6,947 nt of DNA, from assembly GCA_014762585.1 (NCBI GenBank), contig JABURN010000241.1, positions 1-6,947 of the forward strand, in the 5' to 3' direction. The notes under the pieces are model-generated. The model was given only the letters and a program-made list of their open reading frames with translations. It was not told the origin of the DNA and made no database searches. Below are positions 1 to 6,035 of the stretch, in pieces (the stretch's first letter is position 1; every line of letters begins with the position of its first letter). The stretch comes from Methylophaga sp. GTDB taxonomy: Bacteria > Pseudomonadota > Gammaproteobacteria > Nitrosococcales > Methylophagaceae. The translations under genes were made by a program, and so were the position numbers.

Positions 1-19
1 AGAGTTGTAGAAGAGACAG
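1..19. other. Residual Nextera (Tn5 mosaic-end) adapter at left contig end
   Basis: The first 19 bases match the Tn5/Nextera mosaic end AGATGTGTATAAGAGACAG at 16 of 19 positions; the last nine bases (AAGAGACAG) are identical. The response-regulator reading frame loses family resemblance exactly here. After Ala-Pro the family continues with a hydrophobic strand and a Thr-Ala, but the window reads Val-Ser-Ser-Thr-Thr. This is best read as untrimmed library adapter with a few base errors, so genuine sequence starts at about position 20. Confidence 0.85.
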
Positions 20-236
20 GTGCCGTTCCCTGCGCCTGTATCTGCTTAAGTACCTGCAAGCCATCCATGTCCGGCAGCATTCTGTCTAGAATCACCAAAT
101 CAAAAGGGGTACTGGCCTGTTCGTGTAATCCATCGATGCCATGACGAACCCAGCTGACGACAAAAGAAGCCTCGGTCAGACCCTGCGTCAGATATCGACC
201 AGTTTTCTCGTCATCTTCAATGATCAACAGGCGCAT
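20..236 (-). CDS. copR: Copper-responsive response regulator (CusR/CopR type), N-terminal part of receiver domain only
   Basis: This is the start of an OmpR/PhoB-class two-component response regulator that would activate copper-resistance genes after phosphorylation by a sensor kinase. About 73 genuine residues remain. The opening MRLLIIEDDEKTGRYLTQGL is close to the start of E. coli CusR as I recall it. The acidic pocket is E7-D8-D9, and the phosphoacceptor is D51 in VILDRMLPDMDG, at the position expected for CusR. The ATG at 236 gives the family's normal N-terminus; a weak GGAA lies about 6 bases upstream. The rest of the receiver, the winged-helix DNA-binding domain and probably a kinase gene are missing because the contig ends. 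It is divergent from copA across a region with a CusR-like palindrome, which supports copper rather than another heavy metal as the signal. The frame stays open to the edge, but codons beyond about position 20 are adapter. Confidence 0.88.
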
Positions 237-294
237 AAAGGTTCCAAATCCAGTTAGCCTGCCAGTGCGAGTCTGACAGCTTGATGAAGCCAAG

Positions 295-310
295 ATGACA
301 TTTTTGTCAT
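295..310. promoter_or_regulatory. CusR/CopR-type operator (cop box)
   Basis: Perfect inverted repeat ATGACA-TTTT-TGTCAT. The published CusR box contains ATGACA-N4-TGTCAT, so both arms and the 4-base spacer agree. It lies 67 bases before the copA start and 58 bases before the divergent regulator start, so it could serve both promoters. Binding by the adjacent regulator is inferred from this match and from gene order. Confidence 0.85.
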
Positions 311-340
311 GTTGGCGTCACCTTGCTGAAAGCTGTTGTT

Positions 341-349
341 TGCTAGCTT
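341..349 (+). promoter_or_regulatory. Possible -10 element of the copA promoter
   Basis: TGC-TAGCTT is an extended -10-like sequence (TGn, then T1, A2 and T6 of the hexamer). If it is used, the copper box would be centred roughly 50 bases upstream of transcription start, close to the placement known for CusR-activated promoters. No good -35 hexamer is visible, as expected for an activator-dependent promoter. The assignment is tentative. Confidence 0.3.
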
Positions 350-377
350 GGCGTTATCAACATAAAAGCACATAACT

Positions 378-2138
378 ATGACACAACATCATAACAAGCA
401 AAGACGGCAAATATTACAGGCACTGGCATCTGCAGGATTGTTGAGTGCTGTTTATCCTCTAATGCCGGCCATGGCCAAACAGTCGCTCACGCCTTTGGTT
501 CCGGGGCGGGCAGAGGGTAATGCTGATATTTTTGACTTTAATATTGCCCGAACACCACTGGAGATTGACGGTCAGTTCAGCGCACAGGCGATCACCATCA
601 ACGGCACTATCCCGGCGCCGCTGCTCAAGCTCAAAGAGGGTAGAGAAGCCGTTTTACGGGTTAAAAACGAGCTCGATGTCGATACTTCGATTCACTGGCA
701 CGGTATTTTACTGCCTTACCAGATGGACGGTGTCCCCGGTATTTCCTTTGCTGGGATCAAACCCGGTGAAACCTTTGAGTATCGGTTTCCGGTCGTGCAA
801 AACGGCACTTACTGGTATCACAGTCATTCCGGTATGCAGGAACAGTTAGGTCATTACGGCCCCCTGGTCATCGAGCCGGAACAGGGTGATGACATCAGCG
901 TTGATCGTGATTATGTGATTCTGCTTTCCGACTGGACTTTCGATAGCCCGGCCGATGTGATGCGCAAGCTGAAAGTGGCGGAGGGGTACTACAACTACAA
1001 TCACCGTACCGTTGCTGACTTTTTTGATGATGTTGAAAAAATGGGCTGGCAGGCAGCCTGGCAAAAATCGGCGATGTGGGGGCAGATGCGCATGAGCCCG
1101 CGCGATATCCTGGATGTGACCGGCAGTGAATACACCTATCTGATTAACGGTAAGGCGACTGCGGGTAACTGGACCGGGCTGTTTAATCCGGGTGAGAAAG
1201 TCCGATTGAGGGTGATCAATGCCTCAGCCATGACATTTTTTGACCTGAAAATACCCGGCCTCGAAATGACAGTTGTCGCTGCTGATGGGCAACCGGTTCA
1301 GCCGGTAAAAACCGATGAGTTTCGTATCGGCGTGGCCGAAACCTATGATGTGATTGTAGAGCCTGTGGATGAGGCCTACACCCTCTTTGCCCAGTCACAG
1401 GACCGCAGTGGTTTTGTGAGCGCCACGCTGGCGTCGCGTCCCGGTCTGACAGCACCGATTCCTGACCTGTATCCCCGAGTTGAAAGGGGCATGGAAGCAA
1501 TGGGAGCCGGTCATGATATGCATGGTCAAATGGCGATGGACAGCAGTGAAGATGACATGCAGATGGATCATGGAGAACACCATGCACATCAGATGGCTGC
1601 TGAGGACACAGTAGAAACCGTTTCCCACGGGCCTGATAATCATGGACCTGGCGCCGCCATGGTAGTGGATAGACCTACCTCCAGGCTCGATGATCCCGGT
1701 GTCGGTTTTGAGCATGTGGATCATCGGGTGCTGACCTATTCGCAATTGAAAAGCCATGATGGCTGGCCCGATAAAAGACCGCCGGCGCGGGAAATTGAAC
1801 TGCATCTGACTGGTAGCATGGAACGCTACATGTGGTCTTTTGACGGCAAAAAGTTCTCGGAAGTGGATGGCCCCATTCGATTCTATAAAGACGAGCGCCT
1901 GAGACTGACTTTGGTGAATGACACCATGATGGATCATCCGATCCACCTGCACGGGATGTGGATGGAACTGGAAAACGGTCATGGTGACCTGAGGCCCAGA
2001 AAACACACCATTATCGTCAAACCAGGTGAGCGGGTGTCGTCCCTGATTACCGCCGATGCCTTCGGAGACTGGGCATTCCACTGTCATCTGATGTATCACA
2101 TGAAAGCCGGCATGTTCCGTGTCGTTTCGGTGGCCTAG
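378..2138 (+). CDS. copA: CopA/PcoA-type copper-resistance multicopper oxidase
   Basis: Periplasmic multicopper oxidase, 586 residues, near the usual ~600 for CopA/PcoA. It is thought to oxidise Cu(I) to the less toxic Cu(II) and to bind copper. Residues 1-33 form a Tat signal: twin arginine R9-R10, a hydrophobic stretch, and a likely cleavage site after AMA. Three cupredoxin domains follow. All four copper-ligand motifs are present: HWH 106-108, HSH 148-150, HPIHLHG 520-526, and HCH 568-570 with H574 and M579. The type 1 site is then H520, C569, H574 and M579. A Met/His-rich loop at about 372-428 lies between domains 2 and 3, as is typical for CopA. The ATG is chosen because it places the twin arginine correctly, although no clear Shine-Dalgarno precedes it. 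It sits downstream of the copper box and is coupled to copB. Confidence 0.96.
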   Translation: MTQHHNKQRRQILQALASAGLLSAVYPLMPAMAKQSLTPLVPGRAEGNADIFDFNIARTPLEIDGQFSAQAITINGTIPAPLLKLKEGREAVLRVKNELDVDTSIHWHGILLPYQMDGVPGISFAGIKPGETFEYRFPVVQNGTYWYHSHSGMQEQLGHYGPLVIEPEQGDDISVDRDYVILLSDWTFDSPADVMRKLKVAEGYYNYNHRTVADFFDDVEKMGWQAAWQKSAMWGQMRMSPRDILDVTGSEYTYLINGKATAGNWTGLFNPGEKVRLRVINASAMTFFDLKIPGLEMTVVAADGQPVQPVKTDEFRIGVAETYDVIVEPVDEAYTLFAQSQDRSGFVSATLASRPGLTAPIPDLYPRVERGMEAMGAGHDMHGQMAMDSSEDDMQMDHGEHHAHQMAAEDTVETVSHGPDNHGPGAAMVVDRPTSRLDDPGVGFEHVDHRVLTYSQLKSHDGWPDKRPPAREIELHLTGSMERYMWSFDGKKFSEVDGPIRFYKDERLRLTLVNDTMMDHPIHLHGMWMELENGHGDLRPRKHTIIVKPGERVSSLITADAFGDWAFHCHLMYHMKAGMFRVVSVA

Positions 2139-2141
2139 GAG
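2137..2141 (+). promoter_or_regulatory. copB ribosome binding site overlapping the copA stop
   Basis: AGGAG begins inside the copA TAG stop codon and ends six bases before the copB ATG. This fixes the copB start and suggests that the two genes share one transcript and may be translationally coupled. Confidence 0.8.
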
Positions 2142-2147
2142 TCATTC

Positions 2148-2915
2148 ATGCCATTATCCAGAACCTTAACAACGATGTTTTCGCTGGCCCTGATAGTGGG
2201 GACAAACCAGACGCTGGCTGACGGCATCGGCCTGCAGGCCGATCCCAGCTGGCCTAAACCCATTCATGATGATATGGCCTATGGCCAGGTCCTGTTCGAC
2301 CGTTTCGAAATACAAAGTATCGAGGGCAAAGAACAACTGCTCTGGGATGCGCAGGCCTGGTATGGCAAGGATTTGAATCGCTTCTGGCTGGAAACGGAAG
2401 GCAAATATGATGATGAGCACAGTGGTGAAATAGAAAATCTCGACTTACAGTACAGCCGTCGAATCAGTCCTTTCTGGGACCTGCAAACCGGTATCGGTAC
2501 CCAGACCAGTTTCGGCGCCGGTGACAAGCACGAGCGTTACTACGGCATCATTGGTTTTCAGGGACTGGCACCTTACTGGTTCGAAATCGACACTAATCTT
2601 AGTCTCAGTGATGAAGGTGACACCTGGCTTGATCTGGAAGCAGAATATGACTGGCGCCTGACACAAAAGCTGATCCTGCAGGCGAGGGGAGAGACCAGTT
2701 TTGCTTTTTCCGACGCAGAGGAATTCGAGCAGGCAGAAGGACTGACAGGCATCACCGCCGGGCTACGCTTGCGTTATCACCTGAGTCGTGAGTTTGCCCC
2801 CTACATCGGCGTTACAGCCACACAATTGTTTGGTGACACCAGAGATCTGGCTGAGAGTGAAGGCGGTGAAGACAGCACAACAAGCTTTGTTGCCGGGGTA
2901 CGGTTCTGGTTCTGA
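2148..2915 (+). CDS. copB: CopB/PcoB outer-membrane copper-resistance protein
   Basis: Outer-membrane partner of CopA, 255 residues. Residues 1-24 look like a Sec signal peptide (hydrophobic FSLALIVG, cleavage near TLA-DG). The mature start MAYGQVLFDRFEIQ and the stretch WDAQAWYGKDLNRFWLETEG (residues 66-85) are characteristic of the CopB family. The rest shows alternating amphipathic strands with aromatic girdles and ends in RFWF, with the C-terminal Phe typical of outer-membrane beta-barrels. The protein is shorter than the Pseudomonas form and has only three methionines (M1, M10, M43), so it lacks the N-terminal Met/His-rich repeat segment found there. It follows copA by nine bases. The role, copper binding or passage at the outer membrane, comes from the family; the exact mechanism is unsettled. 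Confidence 0.93.
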   Translation: MPLSRTLTTMFSLALIVGTNQTLADGIGLQADPSWPKPIHDDMAYGQVLFDRFEIQSIEGKEQLLWDAQAWYGKDLNRFWLETEGKYDDEHSGEIENLDLQYSRRISPFWDLQTGIGTQTSFGAGDKHERYYGIIGFQGLAPYWFEIDTNLSLSDEGDTWLDLEAEYDWRLTQKLILQARGETSFAFSDAEEFEQAEGLTGITAGLRLRYHLSREFAPYIGVTATQLFGDTRDLAESEGGEDSTTSFVAGVRFWF

Positions 2916-2953
2916 TTTATCAGGATTAAAAGCCGGTCATCACAGGCAGAAAA

Positions 2954-2967
2954 ATGACGCTGGTCAT
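2954..2967. promoter_or_regulatory. Second ATGAC/GTCAT palindrome, possible operator
   Basis: ATGAC-GCTG-GTCAT is an inverted repeat whose arms match the inner part of the copper box at 295-310, and it is preceded by AAA as in the consensus. The spacing between arms is two bases shorter (4 against 6), which would change the helical register, so regulator binding is uncertain. It lies 13 bases before a -10-like TATATT, ahead of the small gene and secDF. Confidence 0.3.
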
Positions 2968-2980
2968 GAATTAAATCCTG

Positions 2981-2986
2981 TATATT
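2981..2986 (+). promoter_or_regulatory. Possible -10 element upstream of the small gene and secDF
   Basis: TATATT matches five of six bases of the sigma-70 -10 consensus and would give a leader of roughly 35 bases before the ATG at 3028. No convincing -35 lies at 16-18 bases spacing; the nearest TGAC-containing hexamer is too far away and is part of the palindrome at 2954-2967. It is offered only as the best candidate in the 112-bp gap after copB. Confidence 0.3.
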
Positions 2987-3027
2987 AGCAATACGCAGAT
3001 GACTGCGGTTTGATTCAGAGAACTCGG

Positions 3028-3408
3028 ATGTATCTCCAGCAACAGAGATTGTTAACTCATCACATAGCTGCCCGGCTGTGGATCCTGAGTTTTGCCTTTT
3101 TGATGGCTTTATTGCCGGTTGCTGCCTATTTCAATTCGGCCAATAACCATTCTGAGACGGGCCTTGTATCCCATCTCGATACTCAGATAGCACTGCATGA
3201 TAATGGTCTGAGGCTGGGGCTTAAAACAGAGCAGTCCGGGCAGTCGTCCGTGGATATTGACCCACCTGACTGGCATGCGCTGGTTTCTGTCTGGCTTTCA
3301 CCTTTCTATTTTCATTCATCACTGTCTTCTCTGGCTCAGTATTTATCTGCTAAAGCCAGTGCCAATCGTTTTCTTCGCCCTCATTTAAGAGCACCACCTC
3401 TGCGCTAA
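3028..3408 (+). CDS. Small unrecognised protein with one N-terminal membrane segment
   Basis: I do not recognise this gene. From the ATG at 3028 it encodes 126 residues; a TTG at 3010 in frame would add six more, but neither start has a strong Shine-Dalgarno (AGAGA lies just before the ATG). Residues 17-35 form a hydrophobic segment (LWILSFAFLMALLPVAA) after a basic stretch, so the protein is either anchored in the inner membrane or exported with cleavage near PVAA. The remaining ~90 residues would be periplasmic. They contain no cysteine, several scattered histidines (eight in the whole protein), a second mildly hydrophobic stretch around VSVWLSPFYF, and a basic proline-containing tail ending RPHLRAPPLR. 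The gene lies between copB and secDF on the same strand, 68 bases before secDF. Small membrane or periplasmic proteins are common in metal-resistance clusters, but nothing here proves a copper role. The open frame and its fit in the gene string argue that it is real. Confidence 0.65.
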   Translation: MYLQQQRLLTHHIAARLWILSFAFLMALLPVAAYFNSANNHSETGLVSHLDTQIALHDNGLRLGLKTEQSGQSSVDIDPPDWHALVSVWLSPFYFHSSLSSLAQYLSAKASANRFLRPHLRAPPLR

Positions 3409-3466
3409 TCCCGAAATCCATGGCGCCGCCAGATTCTACTGGCTTCGCACATATTCACTCTATTTT

Positions 3467-3470
3467 GAGG
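3467..3470 (+). promoter_or_regulatory. secDF ribosome binding site deciding the start
   Basis: GAGG followed by six bases (ATTAGC) and ATG at 3477. An earlier in-frame ATG at 3420 would add 19 residues but has no such site, and the added peptide is not signal- or membrane-like. The start at 3477 puts the first membrane helix near the N-terminus, as in SecD. Confidence 0.75.
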
Positions 3471-3476
3471 ATTAGC

Positions 3477-5996
3477 ATGAAATCTTTATCTATGCGGGCC
3501 ATTGTTTATGGCCTATTAATCGTGCTCGGTTTAATGAGCGCGCTCCCCAATCTTTTGCCTGACAGAATCGCCGGTGCATTACCGGCCTGGTACAGCAAGA
3601 ACAGTGTGTCTCTGGGACTCGATCTTCAGGGCGGTTCCCATCTTTTGCTGGAAGCGGACAGTCAGGCACTTATCAACGAGCAATACCAGTCAGTCGCCGA
3701 TGAACTGACCGATCGACTTCGTGAAGCGGGTATCTATTACAAGCAACCTGTCATCACAGCTGACGGTCTGGATTTAACATTAAGAAGTCAGGACTCCGTA
3801 CAGCAAGCTCAGGCCATTGCCGAATCTTTAGCCCGTGACAGTCAGACCGGTAGCCGACGTTTTAATGTTGAAAACCAGCTTACTGGTATTCAAGTCACTC
3901 TAGACAAAGGCTGGACAGAAGCCGTGTTGGCTGATGCCGTTGAGCGTAGTCTGGAAGTGGTCAGGAAGCGTCTGGATGAGAGCGGTCTGGTCGATCCCAG
4001 TATTACCCGTCAAGGCGATGCTGGCATCCTGGTTCAAATGCCCGGGGTCGCCGATCCCACTGAGATTCGTAAGCTGCTCGGCACCACAGCCAAGATGAGC
4101 TTTCATTGGGATGCCCAGGGTGGCGGGGAAGAGGGCATCCTGTCTCTTCCAGCACGGGACGGCCAACAACAGTTCAGACTGGAAAAACGGATTGCAATGG
4201 AAGGCCAGCATATCCGTGATGCGCAGGCCAGCTTTAATCCGGACAGTGGTGAACCGGTGGTGACTTTCAAACTCGATAATGAAGGCGCCAAACTGTTTGG
4301 CAAGATGACTCGTGACAATATCGGTCGGCCACTCGCTATCGTACTTGATGACAAAGTCATTACCGCGCCGGTAATTAGAAGTGAAATTCCTGCCGGTAGT
4401 GGCGAAATCAGCGGTAGCTTCAGTACTCAGGAAGCGGCGGAATTGGCCTTGCTGCTTCGCGCCGGCGCTTTGCCAGTGCCACTCCTGGTAATGGAAGAGC
4501 GTAGTGTCGGCCCTGATCTCGGCAGTGATGCCATTGCCATGGGGCTGACCACCGGCCTATTTGGCGCGGCCCTGGTTATTTTATTCATGATGGGTATTTA
4601 CGGCCGCTGGGGCTTCATCGCCTGCGTCAGTCTTGCTATCAATATGGGGCTGGTGTTTGGCATATTGAGTCTGCTGGGTGCCACCTTAACCCTGCCGGGC
4701 ATTGCCGGCATCATTCTGACCCTGGGGATGGCGGTTGATGCCAATATTCTGATTAACGAGCGGATCCGCGAGGAATCCAGAAATGGTAAATCAGCCTGGA
4801 AAGCCCTTCATCAAGGCTTTGACAAAGCTTACACCACGATTCTCGATTCTAACCTGACGACGCTGATTGCGGTCAGTCTGCTGTTCATGTTTGGCAGCGG
4901 GCCGGTACAGGGATTTGCGGTGACGATTGGTGTCGGTCTGTTGACCTCGATGTTTACCGCGATTGCCGTCACCCGTTTGTTGATGGAGTGGTCAATCAAA
5001 GGCCGTGAGAAAAAACCTCTTGAGATTAATGGTTTTGCTTTGCTTGATAAACTCAGCAGCCGCTCGCTGGATTTCCTGCGGGGACGGTTTGTGGGGCTCA
5101 CTGCATCGGCTTTATTGTCCCTCGCTGCCATTGTGCTGTTTTTTCAGCCGGGTCTGAAATACGGTGTTGATTTTACCGGTGGCACGCTGGTTGAAGTTCA
5201 CGCCAGTCAGCTCTCAGTGGAAGACTTACGCGCTACACTGCAAAACCATGCTATGGCGCAGGCCTCGATTCAGGAGTCCGCAGCGCAGGGTGAGTTTCTG
5301 GTCCGATTGCCGGCCGAAAATCAGGCCCCGGCAGCGACAGCGGCACAAGTCGATGCCTTGAAAACAGCGGTTCAGAGCGTGCAGCCTGATGCTGCGTTTC
5401 CCAAAGTGGATATGGTCGGACCCATGGTCAGCAGCGGCTTTGCCGATGATACGATTCTTGCCATTTTGCTGGCTGGATTCGGCATGCTGGCTTATCTGGC
5501 GATTCGCTTTGAGTCTCATTTTGCCGTTGCGGCCACTCTGACTATTGCTTTGGATTTGACCAAAACTATCGGTTTTTTTGCGCTGACCGGGGTGGAGTTC
5601 AACCTGACAGCAGTCGCGGCCTTGCTTGCTTTGATTGGTTATTCGGTCAACGACAAGGTGGTGGTGTTTGATCGCATCCGGGAGAATCTGCGTGCCAACC
5701 CGGATAAGCCAATGATGACGTTGATGAACGAATCCATTTCATCCACGCTGACACGGACGGTATTCACCTCAGTCACAACTTTGCTGGCTTTATTACCGAT
5801 GGGGATCGCCGGCGGTTCGGCGGTGGCCAGTTTTGCCTTGCCGATGGTATTTGGCATCGTGATTGGTACCAGTTCATCGGTCTTTATTGCTGCGCCAATC
5901 CTGTATTTTCTGGGACAGCGTCGTAAGCAGAAAGGGCTGCCTCAGTTGCGTCCAACTGCAGAGGAGATGCAGCGGAGATTGGCTGAAATCCCTTAA
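3477..5996 (+). CDS. secDF: SecDF, fused Sec translocase accessory subunits SecD and SecF
   Basis: Inner-membrane RND-superfamily motor that uses the ion gradient to help SecYEG export unfolded proteins; 839 residues. The SecD half has a membrane helix at ~7-25, the LGLDLQGG motif at 46-53, a large periplasmic P1 domain, the AIVLDDKVITAPVIRSEI region at ~287-304, and GMAVDANILINERIREE at 417-433 with the key Asp at 421. A linker at ~511-541 joins it to the SecF half, which has YGVDFTGG at 562-569, a second periplasmic domain, LDLTKTIGFF at 692-701 and IGYSVNDKVVVFDRIREN at 720-737. Both halves keep their helix bundles and conserved aspartates (D421, D693), so the fusion looks functional. E. 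coli and most relatives encode secD and secF separately after yajC. This gene is fused and follows copper genes, which suggests a second, specialised or transferred copy. In SecF the usual His-Asp of transmembrane helix 4 is Leu-Asp. Confidence 0.93.
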   Translation: MKSLSMRAIVYGLLIVLGLMSALPNLLPDRIAGALPAWYSKNSVSLGLDLQGGSHLLLEADSQALINEQYQSVADELTDRLREAGIYYKQPVITADGLDLTLRSQDSVQQAQAIAESLARDSQTGSRRFNVENQLTGIQVTLDKGWTEAVLADAVERSLEVVRKRLDESGLVDPSITRQGDAGILVQMPGVADPTEIRKLLGTTAKMSFHWDAQGGGEEGILSLPARDGQQQFRLEKRIAMEGQHIRDAQASFNPDSGEPVVTFKLDNEGAKLFGKMTRDNIGRPLAIVLDDKVITAPVIRSEIPAGSGEISGSFSTQEAAELALLLRAGALPVPLLVMEERSVGPDLGSDAIAMGLTTGLFGAALVILFMMGIYGRWGFIACVSLAINMGLVFGILSLLGATLTLPGIAGIILTLGMAVDANILINERIREESRNGKSAWKALHQGFDKAYTTILDSNLTTLIAVSLLFMFGSGPVQGFAVTIGVGLLTSMFTAIAVTRLLMEWSIKGREKKPLEINGFALLDKLSSRSLDFLRGRFVGLTASALLSLAAIVLFFQPGLKYGVDFTGGTLVEVHASQLSVEDLRATLQNHAMAQASIQESAAQGEFLVRLPAENQAPAATAAQVDALKTAVQSVQPDAAFPKVDMVGPMVSSGFADDTILAILLAGFGMLAYLAIRFESHFAVAATLTIALDLTKTIGFFALTGVEFNLTAVAALLALIGYSVNDKVVVFDRIRENLRANPDKPMMTLMNESISSTLTRTVFTSVTTLLALLPMGIAGGSAVASFALPMVFGIVIGTSSSVFIAAPILYFLGQRRKQKGLPQLRPTAEEMQRRLAEIP

Positions 5997-6011
5997 ATTA
6001 GCTAATCAAGA

Positions 6012-6034
6012 GGAACCGGACTTTGTCCGGTTCC
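6012..6034. terminator. Hairpin terminator between convergent secDF and nnrS
   Basis: Perfect inverted repeat with 10-bp arms GGAACCGGAC and GTCCGGTTCC around a TTT loop. It starts 15 bases after the secDF stop and ends one base before the nnrS stop. No long T tract follows on either strand (TCTTGATT on the minus strand is the best), so termination efficiency is uncertain. The position between two converging genes makes a bidirectional terminator the natural reading. Confidence 0.8.
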
Positions 6035-6035
6035 A

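Noticed and set aside
1395..2099. Long minus-strand open frame of 234 codons inside copA
   Set aside because: It lies wholly antisense to a well-supported gene, and its His/Met-rich composition is a by-product of the copA codons for the metal-binding loop.
2921..2980. Inverted repeat CAGGATT...AATCCTG as a terminator after copB
   Set aside because: The arms are only seven bases, the loop is about 46 bases and there is no T run, so a stable transcription-ending hairpin is unlikely.
2788..2988. Short plus-strand open frame overlapping the end of copB
   Set aside because: It overlaps copB in another frame, has no ribosome binding site and shows no recognisable features; it is an out-of-frame shadow.
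3420..3476. Extended SecDF start at the ATG at 3420
   Set aside because: No Shine-Dalgarno precedes it and the extra 19 residues have no place in SecD; GAGG six bases before the ATG at 3477 is the better signal.
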